This document shows, in pieces, positions 1 through 7,395 of a DNA stretch of 64,000 bases. The position numbers and the translations under genes were made by a program. The notes beneath the pieces are model-generated. The model saw only the letters and a list, made by a program, of their open reading frames with translations, ran no database searches and had not been told where the DNA came from. This DNA is from TMED23 sp964566055 (GTDB lineage Bacteria > Pseudomonadota > Alphaproteobacteria > Rhodospirillales > UBA2165). Location of the stretch: assembly GCA_964566055.1 (NCBI GenBank), contig CAZMHI010000002.1, positions 1-64,000 on the forward strand, written 5' to 3'. Position 1 is the first letter of the stretch, and each line of letters starts with the position of its first letter.

Positions 1-368
1 CAAAGGGCGGGGCTCTTTTTACGCCGGGCTGTCGTTGTGAACGGCTTGTGATGATGGGCATCACTGCGCCTTCCACGCCTAATCCGGCGAAAAAATTGCT
101 CCCGCAGAATGGATGACATTAGGGAGTTCTGACCCTGATTTGCGAATCTGAAATCTTTTGTTAAAAAACGTGATGCGTATCGGCTTAAAACCGAACTGAT
201 TAGCATTGCTATTTGACTTAAGAAACCGCATAAATCCCCCATAAAATTAAAGTCTTAGCAAAGCTTTAAATCTTTTTGTCGATCATGAGCTTAGATTTAA
301 TTATGGTGCGGCGAAATCGGCGGGGGTACCGATAGACTTCCAGCACGACAATGAATAAAGAGGGACCA
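1..368. other. Non-coding region upstream of fabI
   Basis: No convincing gene is seen here. The first 20 bases carry GGGGCTCTTTTT, which could be the right arm and T-tract of a terminator whose left arm lies outside the window; this cannot be tested. Positions 130-305 are AT-rich and probably hold the fabI promoter. A TTTAAT element at 296-301 resembles a -10 box, but no well-spaced -35 box was found, so no promoter is claimed. Confidence 0.5.
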
Positions 369-1193
369 ATGAGTAATTCAGCAGGCTTGATGGCGGGTAA
401 AAAGGGATTGATTATGGGCGTTGCCAATAATCGCTCAATCGCCTGGCAAATAGCCCAAGCAACTTCCGATCAAGGCGCTGACTTGGCGTTCACTTTTCAG
501 GGTGACGCTTTACAGAAGCGCGTGGTACCACTCGCCGAATCCGTCGGCTCGGATATCGTGCTGCCCTGCGACGTCACCGATGATGCCAGCGTTGATGCTG
601 TGTTTGAAGAGATCAAGAATAAATGGGGTAAGCTCGACTTTGTCCTCCATGGCATCGCTTTTTCAGACAAAGATGAACTGACCGGAAAATATCTTGATAC
701 GTCAGCCGACAACTTTGCTCTGACGATGCAAATCTCCTGCTATTCCTTTACCGCCATTTGCCAGCGCGCTCAGGAACTCATGACAGATGGCGGCGCTTTG
801 TTAACTCTGACCTATGCCGGTTCCGAGCGCGTTATGCCGCATTACAATGTTATGGGTGTCGCTAAGGCTGCACTTGAAGCCAGCGTGCGCTATTTAGCCG
901 AAGATCTCGGCAGCCAGAACATACGCGTAAACTCCCTATCAGCCGGTCCGATGAAAACTTTGGCGGCATCGGGAATTGGCGACTTCCGTTATATTCTCAA
1001 ATGGAACGAATACAACTCACCGCTCCGCCGCAATGTCTCAAACGAAGATGTTGGCGGCTCAGGCTTGTACCTCCTCAGTGATTTATCGTCAGGTGTGACC
1101 GGCGAGACCCATCATGTCGATTGCGGCTATAACATTGTCGGCATGAAAGCTGTCGACGCGCCTGATATCACCGTCAATAACGGTGAGTCTTAA
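369..1193 (+). CDS. fabI: Enoyl-[acyl-carrier-protein] reductase (NADH) FabI
   Basis: FabI reduces the trans-2-enoyl-ACP double bond in the last step of each type II fatty-acid elongation cycle, in the cytoplasm. The protein is a single SDR-fold domain of 274 residues, close to the usual 260-275. The N-terminal nucleotide-binding loop GVANNRSIAW lies at about residues 17-26, and the FabI-type active site Tyr-x6-Lys falls at Tyr159 and Lys166 (HYNVMGVAKAA). An in-frame ATG at 351 would add six residues. I prefer the ATG at 369 because a purine-rich AGAGGGA sits just before it, although the spacing is short. It is the first gene of a forward operon: aroC starts 14 bases after its stop. Identity is clear; only the start is uncertain. 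Confidence 0.95.
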   Translation: MSNSAGLMAGKKGLIMGVANNRSIAWQIAQATSDQGADLAFTFQGDALQKRVVPLAESVGSDIVLPCDVTDDASVDAVFEEIKNKWGKLDFVLHGIAFSDKDELTGKYLDTSADNFALTMQISCYSFTAICQRAQELMTDGGALLTLTYAGSERVMPHYNVMGVAKAALEASVRYLAEDLGSQNIRVNSLSAGPMKTLAASGIGDFRYILKWNEYNSPLRRNVSNEDVGGSGLYLLSDLSSGVTGETHHVDCGYNIVGMKAVDAPDITVNNGES

Positions 1194-1207
1194 GGCGAGT
1201 ATGTCTG

Positions 1208-2278
1208 ATGTCGGGAAATAGCTTCGGCCATCTATTTCAGTTTACGACATTCGGCGAAAGTCATGGCCCGGCTATTGGCTGTGTTGTTGACGGCACGCCA
1301 CCCAATATCGAACTCAGCGAAAGCGATATTCAAATTTGGCTGGATAAGCGCCGTCCGGGACAATCGAAGCACACCACGCAGCGCAATGAAGCTGATGAAG
1401 TACGTATTCTGTCTGGCGTTTTTGAGGGTAAAACCACTGGCACGCCTATCGGCTTGCTGATCGAAAACACCGATCAGCGCTCGAAAGACTATGACGATAT
1501 CAAAGACCTCTATCGCCCCGGCCATGCCGATTACACCTACGATCAGAAATACGGTATTCGCGATTATCGCGGCTCCGGCCGGGCTTCGGCGCGGGAAACC
1601 GCCTGCCGGGTTGCTGCCGGTGCGATTGCCCGGAAAGTTTTAGGGGAGACCATCGATGTAAGAGGCGCCCTGGTGCAAATGGGACCTCACAAAATTGACC
1701 GTAATAAATGGGATTGGGCGGAGATTGACAATAATCCGTTCTGGTGCCCGGATGCGGATATGGCCAAGCAGTGGGATAGCTATCTCGACGGTATCCGCAA
1801 AGCCGGCTCGTCAATCGGCGCGGTGATTGAGATCGTCGCCCGCGGTGTACCGGTCGGGCTTGGCAATCCGGTGTATGATAAAATGGATGCTGACATCGCC
1901 AAGGGATTGATGAGCATCAATGCCGCCAAAGGCGTTGAGATAGGCGCCGGCTTTGGCACAGCTGAGCTGAGCGGTGAAGAAAACGCCGATGAAATGCGGA
2001 TGCTCGACGACAGGCCGGCCTTTCTGTCGAACAATGCCGGCGGGATTTTAGGCGGCATCTCAACCGGGCAGGATATAGTCGCCCGCTTTGCTGTTAAGCC
2101 AACGAGCTCGATCACGACACCCCGCCAGACCATTACGACAGCTGGCGAGAACGCTGAAGTTTCGACCAAGGGCCGTCATGATCCTTGCGTCGGTATTCGG
2201 GGCGTGCCGGTGGGTGAAGCCATGGTCGCTTGTGTGCTGGCAGATCATTTGCTCCGCCATAAAGCCCAATGTAGATAA
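1208..2278 (+). CDS. aroC: Chorismate synthase
   Basis: AroC converts 5-enolpyruvylshikimate-3-phosphate to chorismate with reduced FMN, the last step of the shikimate pathway. At 356 residues it has the family's normal length. Visible signatures are FGESHG near residue 15, the GRASARETACR block near 127 that binds phosphate/FMN, and the C-terminal RHDPCVGIRGVPVGEAM. A GC-poor leader containing AAGG overlaps the fabI stop region, so translation is probably coupled to fabI. The fabI-aroC neighbourhood is common in Alphaproteobacteria. The next gene starts five bases after the stop, which supports one transcript. Confidence 0.96.
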   Translation: MSGNSFGHLFQFTTFGESHGPAIGCVVDGTPPNIELSESDIQIWLDKRRPGQSKHTTQRNEADEVRILSGVFEGKTTGTPIGLLIENTDQRSKDYDDIKDLYRPGHADYTYDQKYGIRDYRGSGRASARETACRVAAGAIARKVLGETIDVRGALVQMGPHKIDRNKWDWAEIDNNPFWCPDADMAKQWDSYLDGIRKAGSSIGAVIEIVARGVPVGLGNPVYDKMDADIAKGLMSINAAKGVEIGAGFGTAELSGEENADEMRMLDDRPAFLSNNAGGILGGISTGQDIVARFAVKPTSSITTPRQTITTAGENAEVSTKGRHDPCVGIRGVPVGEAMVACVLADHLLRHKAQCR

Positions 2279-2283
2279 TTCTA

Positions 2284-2862
2284 ATGCCGCAGCCAGATCA
2301 CATCATTAAAATCCCCCTGCCCGATTTGGACAGCCTCGACGAAGACACCAAAAAATACTTCGCTATCTGTGAGGAAAAGCTCGGCATGGTGCCCAATGTA
2401 CTCCGCGCCTATACCGGCAATCTTGAAAAGTTCCGTAACTTTACGGCCTTCTACAATAAACTCATGCTCGACGAGGAAGACTGCAATCTCTCCAAGCTTG
2501 AGCGCGAGATGATTGCCGTCGTCGTCTCCTCGGCCAATCGCTGTTATTATTGCCTGGTGGCGCATGGCCAGGCTGTGCGGCAAATCTCCGGCGATCCTCA
2601 GCTAGGCGAAATGATGGTGATGAATTACCGTGTCGCCGAGCTTGATGACCGCACCCGTGCGATGCTGGATTTCGCCTGGAAGCTGACTAAGAGCCCCCAC
2701 GATATAGGTGACGCTGATCGCGATGGCTTGCGTGATGTTGGCTTTGCCGAGCAGGATATTTTTGATATTTGTGATACGGCGGCATTTTTTAACTACACCA
2801 ACCGGATGGCGCATGGCTTGGACATGATGCCGAATGCTGATTACCACGAAATGGATCGATAG
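2284..2862 (+). CDS. Peroxidase-related enzyme, AhpD/carboxymuconolactone-decarboxylase fold
   Basis: This is a 192-residue all-helical AhpD-like protein. The family's redox motif is visible: Glu near 73-75, then Cys87-x2-Cys90 and His94 (CYYCLVAHG), matching the ExxxxxCxxCxxxH pattern used by alkylhydroperoxidase D for thiol-based peroxide reduction. It matches the group usually labelled 'uncharacterized peroxidase-related enzyme', whose substrate is not established. It lies five bases after aroC and six bases before the next gene in the same operon, so constitutive expression with housekeeping genes is likely. The fold and motif are well supported; the physiological peroxide or other substrate is unknown. 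Confidence 0.85.
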   Translation: MPQPDHIIKIPLPDLDSLDEDTKKYFAICEEKLGMVPNVLRAYTGNLEKFRNFTAFYNKLMLDEEDCNLSKLEREMIAVVVSSANRCYYCLVAHGQAVRQISGDPQLGEMMVMNYRVAELDDRTRAMLDFAWKLTKSPHDIGDADRDGLRDVGFAEQDIFDICDTAAFFNYTNRMAHGLDMMPNADYHEMDR

Positions 2863-2868
2863 CGACGT

Positions 2869-3579
2869 ATGAACTCGGACAATCCGGGCTTTGAAGACGA
2901 TCTAAAACTGGCGCAAAAAGAAAGCGTCGCCAAAGCTTTTGCCGAAAATCCCACGCCGGACGGCCTCACTGATATCGGCATTGATGCGCTCGCCAGCGCC
3001 GAGACCCTTTTGAACCGGTTTTACCAGCAAGAGAAGCCCGATCAGCCGCTGGCTTGCCAGGCCGGCTGCACGTTCTGCTGCCATCAATATGTCGGTATCT
3101 CTTTGCCGGAATTGGCGATCATAGTGAAATATATCGCGACCAATTTCGATGCTGCAGCGCAAGAGAAATTGCGTGGCCGGCTCAACAAAACCATTGAAGC
3201 CACTGCCGGCATGAGCCAGTTCGAACGGGCAGCCTCACGGATTGATTGTCCGCTGCTCGATGAGACCACCCGCCAATGCACCATCTACGCGGCGCGTCCG
3301 CTGACCTGCCGCGGCATGCATTCGCTTGACCGGAAGGCGTGCGAGAAAGATGACGCCACGCCCGGGCAAAATCACCCGATCCCGCAATATGAAGATCACA
3401 AAAGCATTACCCGCTCAATCGCCATTGGGCTGCATTTAGGGATAGCTGAAAACGATCTTGAACCGCATGAACTGGAACTCGGGAAAGCCCTTCTTATCGC
3501 TTTGACCGAACAGGATGCAATTGAGCGCTGGATCAAGGACGAAGCGCTGTTTGCAGAGGCGGTTGCTCCTGAAGATTAA
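2869..3579 (+). CDS. YkgJ-family cysteine-cluster protein
   Basis: A 236-residue protein with the YkgJ/PF03692 zinc- or iron-chelating cysteine cluster. Cys63, Cys67, Cys70 and Cys71 (CQAGCTFCC) form the first group; a second group follows (CPLLDETTRQC and RPLTCRG). The family pattern CxxxCxxCC followed by CxxY...RPxxCR is fully present. Biochemical function is generally unknown; metal binding is inferred from the cysteines. It is the last gene of the fabI operon and overlaps by four bases with the convergent YbjQ-like gene downstream. No signal peptide is visible, so it should be cytoplasmic. Confidence 0.85.
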   Translation: MNSDNPGFEDDLKLAQKESVAKAFAENPTPDGLTDIGIDALASAETLLNRFYQQEKPDQPLACQAGCTFCCHQYVGISLPELAIIVKYIATNFDAAAQEKLRGRLNKTIEATAGMSQFERAASRIDCPLLDETTRQCTIYAARPLTCRGMHSLDRKACEKDDATPGQNHPIPQYEDHKSITRSIAIGLHLGIAENDLEPHELELGKALLIALTEQDAIERWIKDEALFAEAVAPED

Positions 3580-4013
3580 CCCTTCTCCACCGTCACCGCC
3601 GTGCCACTGGCGACCAGGAACAGCATCGATTTATCATCGCCTGAGATTTCATTGTAGTCGAGATCGACGCCAATCACCGCATTGGCGCCGACGATCAAGG
3701 CTTCCCGGCGGAGCTCGGTGAGGCAAACGCGGCGGGAATCACGCAAGACTTTTTGAGAGGCTTTACTGCGGCCGCCAAAGATATCCCGAATACCGGCGAA
3801 GTAATCCCGGAACATGTTCATACCAAAGACGCATTCAGCAGTGATAATTTCAATCCGCTCGGTGATGCGATAGCCCTGCATCGAAGTCTCCGTGGTGACG
3901 ATGATTTCCTGGGCGATCTCGTCGATTACCTCGGTCGGTAATTCATCGAATTGCTTGTTGTCGATGAGCTCCTGGATTTTTTTATCGCTTTTACCGAAAA
4001 TACCGAAAACCAT
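3576..4013 (-). CDS. YbjQ/UPF0145 family heavy-metal-binding-like protein with N-terminal extension
   Basis: A 145-residue protein whose C-terminal about 105 residues match YbjQ/UPF0145: an IIVTTE start, GYRI..RIEIITAECVFG, and the ALIVGANAVIGVDLDY block. Members form pentamers and are often annotated as heavy-metal-binding, but no function is firmly known. It has an acidic, probably helical N-terminal extension of about 38 residues (FGIFGKSDKKIQELIDNK...) that short YbjQ proteins lack. Its end overlaps the convergent YkgJ-like gene by four bases, and no terminator fits between them. Confidence 0.8.
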   Translation of the reverse strand: MVFGIFGKSDKKIQELIDNKQFDELPTEVIDEIAQEIIVTTETSMQGYRITERIEIITAECVFGMNMFRDYFAGIRDIFGGRSKASQKVLRDSRRVCLTELRREALIVGANAVIGVDLDYNEISGDDKSMLFLVASGTAVTVEKG

Positions 4014-4035
4014 TTAACTTTCCTTTTAGTTATAC

Positions 4036-5226
4036 TTAAAGCACTTCGGACATATCGAGCCCGAGCGCGTGACGGCCATAGATCGTGCCGCTGAAGTCCC
4101 AGCCGAGCGCGATATGCGAAGCGGCGGCCTGAACATCCCGAAAGGCACGCTGGATAGGTTGAGATATGTATATGCCATGTCCGCCGGTGGCTTCAAACAC
4201 GCGTTGGGTCGCCGACTTCGCGAGCTTAACTGCATAGGCCGCATTACGCCGGGAACGCGCCAAATCAGCGAGGTTCAACATTGCGCCGGAATTGACAATC
4301 GTCATGTTATCCGTTGCTGTCGTTAGCGCCAACAGTCGCGCCGCCTCTACTTCCGCCGAGGCTTCGGCCAGGCGCAATTGCAAGTTGGTGAGTTCGGCTA
4401 AGGGTTTGCCGCGCACTTTGCGGGTCTTCAACATAGCTTCGAAATCCGCCACCGCACTGGCCGCCATGCCGACGGTCACGCCCGCCAAAGCCGGCTGGGC
4501 GAATCCCAAATGGGGCATTTTAAAAAGTGGCGCGGTATTGAATTCAGCGCCAGGAGAATGCTCTTCCAATGTACTGCTGACATCCAAAACACGATGATCA
4601 GGGACCAAAACACCATCGACCTCAACATCATTACTGCCGGTTCCAGCCAGCCCCAAAGTTTCCCAACACTCTAATATTGTGACATCGGAAATGGGCAGCA
4701 GCATCAGATGGTGATCTGGATGAGCACCTCCATTATTATCGACAAAAACGCCAAGCAAAATCCAGCTGGCATGGTTGACGCCGCTGGAAAATCCCCAGCG
4801 GCCCGACAGCTTCCAGCCGCCCTCCACTCGCTCCGCAGCTCCCATTGGAGCATACGAGGTTGCGATCAAGACCTCTGGATCATCATCCCAAACTTCATGC
4901 TGCGCTTCATCCGGAAAATGGCCGAGATGGCAGGCATGTTCGGCAAAGACATTGGCGACCCAAGCTTGTGAGCCGCAACCCTTAGCAAGTTCCATACTGA
5001 CCTCAACCAAAACGTCCCATGGCAGTTCAGCGCCGCCAAAGCGTTTGGGCTGGCAAATACGTTGTAAACCTGCGGCGACAATATCAGCCACCGATTCATC
5101 CGGCATGCGGCGCAGTTGTTCGGCCTCTAGCGCGCGTTCTCCAAAAACGGGCGCCAGCCGCTTAGCTTCGGCGAGAAAATGCGCGCGCCGATCCACAGGC
5201 TCAACTTTGAGATTATCTTTGGACAT
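4036..5226 (-). CDS. Acyl-CoA dehydrogenase-fold protein, probable flavin-dependent (group D) monooxygenase
   Basis: A 396-residue protein of the acyl-CoA dehydrogenase superfamily. The middle-domain sequence GGWKLSGRWGFSSGVNHASW (residues about 135-155) and the ETLGLAGTGSNDV segment are typical of the group D flavin monooxygenases (HsaA, C2-type hydroxyphenylacetate hydroxylase, DszC-like). These use FMNH2 or FADH2 and oxygen rather than oxidising acyl-CoA. The usual acyl-CoA dehydrogenase catalytic Glu context is absent, consistent with that reading. Such enzymes need a separate flavin reductase, and none is adjacent. A strong AGGGGAGAG ribosome site precedes the ATG. It is divergent from the arylsulfotransferase-like gene across a 76-base gap, so the two may share regulation. 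The substrate is unknown. Confidence 0.75.
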   Translation of the reverse strand: MSKDNLKVEPVDRRAHFLAEAKRLAPVFGERALEAEQLRRMPDESVADIVAAGLQRICQPKRFGGAELPWDVLVEVSMELAKGCGSQAWVANVFAEHACHLGHFPDEAQHEVWDDDPEVLIATSYAPMGAAERVEGGWKLSGRWGFSSGVNHASWILLGVFVDNNGGAHPDHHLMLLPISDVTILECWETLGLAGTGSNDVEVDGVLVPDHRVLDVSSTLEEHSPGAEFNTAPLFKMPHLGFAQPALAGVTVGMAASAVADFEAMLKTRKVRGKPLAELTNLQLRLAEASAEVEAARLLALTTATDNMTIVNSGAMLNLADLARSRRNAAYAVKLAKSATQRVFEATGGHGIYISQPIQRAFRDVQAAASHIALGWDFSGTIYGRHALGLDMSEVL

Positions 5227-5302
5227 TACTATCTCTCCCCTCCCCTGAATCTTATTTAACTGTTATAAAATCTTATACCATAGAAAATTCGGGGGACACA
5301 CC

Positions 5303-6361
5303 ATGCGCATTACTCAAACCGGGCTCCTTGCTTATGATCCGTCAAAGGCAAGTCCGGGATTGACCCTGTTTGCACCACTAGAAGCGCATAACGCTTATCT
5401 CCTCAATATGGCAGGCGATACCGTGCACGAATGGGCACTTGGTGAGCCCGTTGGCGGTAATGTCTATCTCCTTGAAAATGGCAATCTGTTAACCACCGAG
5501 AGAAGCCCGGAAGGTCCATCCGGCGTCAACGGTAAGGGCGGCTTTATCCGGGAATATGATTGGGACGGCAATCTCATCTCGGAATTCTTAGATCATGCTC
5601 AGCATCACGACATGCAGCGGCTCGATAACGGTAATCTGCTCTATATCGGCTGGGAAGAAATGGCCCCAGACAAAGCGGCCCGTGTTCAAGGCGGCATTGC
5701 CGGCACGGAACATACAGGCGGCACCATCCTCAGCGACTATCTGAAAGAAGTAACACCCGAGGGCGATGTCGTTTGGGAGTGGCATATGCAGGACCTGGAG
5801 ATCAAGAACTATCCGCTTCTTCTCGAAGTGCCCCGCGCCGAGTTTGCTCATATGAATTCCTGTTTTCCGCTGCCGAATGGAGATGTGCTGGTCAGCATGC
5901 GGCGCAATAGCATGATCGCCGTCATTGACCGCAAGACCAAAAAGTTTAATTGGGAGATGAGTGATCTGACCTGGGGTATGCAACATGATGCGCAAATGCT
6001 GGACAATGGTAATTTCCTGTTTTTAGCCAATGGTCTTAACACTCTCACCTTTCCCCATTCCCGCGTCATTGAACTCGACCCCAAAACTAAAGAAATTGTT
6101 TGGCAGTATAAGGGTTCACCACCCCTGTCTTTTTTCAGCCCGCACATCAGTGGCCAGCAGCGTTTAGCCAACGGCAATACACTGATCTGCGAAGGGGGCT
6201 GGGGCCGATTTTTTGAGGTTACGCCTGATGGCGAGATTGTCTGGGAGTATATTTCGCCGCACGAATTTGAATACTTCAACGGCGAAAATCTCAACTGGGT
6301 CTTCCGCTGTTATCGCTACGCTGAAGACTCACCACAAATCCGCAATCGCATTTCAGCTTAA
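5303..6361 (+). CDS. Arylsulfotransferase (ASST)-family beta-propeller protein
   Basis: A 352-residue protein built of repeated propeller blades with the recurrent DNGNxLxx/LxNGNxL motif and 'GDIVWEW/EIVWQY' strands, characteristic of the ASST family. PAPS-independent arylsulfotransferases of this family carry a propeller-centre set of His residues. Candidates here are His101/102, His183, His228 and His281, each following the expected HxMxxL-type context. Known ASSTs are periplasmic or secreted and longer (about 600 residues); this one has no signal peptide and is a shorter cytoplasmic-looking version, so activity is inferred, not shown. GGGGGA precedes the ATG by about six bases. A structured non-coding region follows. 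Confidence 0.75.
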   Translation: MRITQTGLLAYDPSKASPGLTLFAPLEAHNAYLLNMAGDTVHEWALGEPVGGNVYLLENGNLLTTERSPEGPSGVNGKGGFIREYDWDGNLISEFLDHAQHHDMQRLDNGNLLYIGWEEMAPDKAARVQGGIAGTEHTGGTILSDYLKEVTPEGDVVWEWHMQDLEIKNYPLLLEVPRAEFAHMNSCFPLPNGDVLVSMRRNSMIAVIDRKTKKFNWEMSDLTWGMQHDAQMLDNGNFLFLANGLNTLTFPHSRVIELDPKTKEIVWQYKGSPPLSFFSPHISGQQRLANGNTLICEGGWGRFFEVTPDGEIVWEYISPHEFEYFNGENLNWVFRCYRYAEDSPQIRNRISA

Positions 6362-6399
6362 TTTACTACCACCGATATGTAGTATTTAAATGTGTAATT

Positions 6400-6408
6400 T
6401 GCTATACT
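6400..6408 (+). promoter_or_regulatory. Extended -10 promoter of candidate RNA
   Basis: TG-C-TATACT is an extended -10 element (TGnTATAAT-like). It predicts a start near 6413-6416, which coincides with the first base-paired strand of the structured region that follows. No good -35 box was found, as is tolerated for extended -10 promoters. Confidence 0.4.
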
Positions 6409-6410
6409 AT

Positions 6411-6522
6411 GAGTCGCCGTTAGGGGCTTAACCCGAACAAGGAAGGTAGATGGACGATGTACGTCCCGATTGATCCACCTGGTCACATTTGGCCTCCTTG
6501 TCATGAGGGGGCCCGACTACAG
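6411..6522 (+). ncRNA. Candidate structured non-coding RNA
   Basis: This gene-free segment folds into a nested structure. AGTCG (6412-6416) pairs with CGACT (6514-6518) as a closing stem. ACAAGG-A-AGG (6437-6446) pairs with CCTCCTTGT (6493-6501) with one bulged base. AGGT (6444-6447) could alternatively pair with ACCT (6477-6480). Inside is a perfect hairpin, GGACG (6452-6456)/CGTCC (6462-6466), with a five-base loop. A further perfect 7-bp hairpin, CAGACGT/ACGTCTG, follows at 6541-6559. The extended -10 just upstream fits a plus-strand transcript. It does not match tmRNA, the SRP RNA core or a known riboswitch that I recognise, and 6S RNA is not supported by the context. Expression is unproven. 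Confidence 0.4.
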
Positions 6523-6603
6523 AAAATTTGAAAAATGTACCAGACGTTAAAGACGTCTGATGAAAACCCCGATATTATTATTGGGAAATACAGCGAAAAA
6601 GCT

Positions 6604-6638
6604 AAAAACCCCGTGAGGTCATGAACCCGCGGGGTTTT
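6604..6638 (-). terminator. Rho-independent terminator after tlyA
   Basis: The arms AAAACCCCG (6605-6613) and CGGGGTTTT (6630-6638) form a stem with a 16-base loop. Read on the minus strand it directly follows the tlyA stop (6640-6642) and ends in five T. Read on the plus strand it ends in TTTT, so it may also stop transcription of the candidate RNA from the other side. Confidence 0.8.
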
Positions 6639-6639
6639 A

Positions 6640-7395
6640 CTATTGTTCTGAGTTTTTTCGCACCGCGATGAGGAATTCTTTATTGCCTTCAGGTCCAGTT
6701 ATTGGACTTTCAGTAATGCCTTCGACCTGCCAATCAGCCAGACCATCGAGCCAGGCTGAAATGCGGTTACAGACTTCTTCATGCAGCGCCGAATCACGCA
6801 CCACGCCTTTTTTGCCAACCTGACTTTTACCAACCTCAAATTGCGGCTTAATCAAGGCTATCATCCGCGCCTTGCCGGCAGCCAAACTCATCGGCGCCGG
6901 CAGGATGGTTTGCAGGCCGATAAAACTCGCATCACAGCAGATAAAATCGATTTTATCCGGGACTTCGTCCGCTGTGATGTGGCGCGCATTGGTGCGCTCC
7001 AGCACGACCACCCGTTCATCATTGCGAATTTTCCAGGCGAGTTGGCCATGACCAACATCGACGGCATAGACCTTGGCTGCTCCCCGGCTCAATAACACAT
7101 CTGTAAAGCCGCCGGTGGAAGCCCCAACATCAAGGCAAGTTGCATCCGCCACATCTATCTGAAAATGTTCCAACCCATGCTCAAGCTTAAGCCCTCCCCG
7201 CGATACCCATGGGTGATCCTGGCCTTTAACTTCCAACGGCGTATTTTCTGCGATTTGCGTACCGGCTTTATCGAGCCGTCTGGTCTCGCTGTAGACCAGC
7301 CCGGCCATCACCAGGGCTTGGGCGCGGCTTCGTGATTTAGCAAGCCCGCGGTCGACGAGGAGTTGATCTAATCTTCGTTTGGGAACAGCGGCCAT
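6640..7395 (-). CDS. tlyA: TlyA-family rRNA (cytidine-2'-O)-methyltransferase
   Basis: A 251-residue protein with an N-terminal S4 RNA-binding domain (about residues 7-65, RLDQLLVDRGLAKSRSRAQ) and an FtsJ/RrmJ-type SAM methyltransferase domain. The latter shows DVGASTGGFTDVLLSRGA as the SAM loop and CDASFI as a later strand. TlyA homologues 2'-O-methylate cytidines in ribosomal RNA; some are also called haemolysin A, a historical label. It is the last gene of the xseB-ispA-dxs-tlyA operon. Its ATG overlaps the dxs stop by one base (TAATG), indicating translational coupling, and a terminator follows immediately. Confidence 0.92.
   Translation of the reverse strand: MAAVPKRRLDQLLVDRGLAKSRSRAQALVMAGLVYSETRRLDKAGTQIAENTPLEVKGQDHPWVSRGGLKLEHGLEHFQIDVADATCLDVGASTGGFTDVLLSRGAAKVYAVDVGHGQLAWKIRNDERVVVLERTNARHITADEVPDKIDFICCDASFIGLQTILPAPMSLAAGKARMIALIKPQFEVGKSQVGKKGVVRDSALHEEVCNRISAWLDGLADWQVEGITESPITGPEGNKEFLIAVRKNSEQ

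Noticed and set aside
1500..1814. Long frames antisense to aroC and other housekeeping genes
   Set aside because: They lie inside confident genes in other frames, lack ribosome sites and show no protein-like patterns.
6411..6522. Idea that the structured region is 6S RNA, tmRNA or SRP RNA
   Set aside because: No tmRNA tag frame, no SRP GGTCAGG..GGAAGGAAGCAGCC-type core, and the usual 6S neighbours (zapA, 5-formyltetrahydrofolate cyclo-ligase) are absent.
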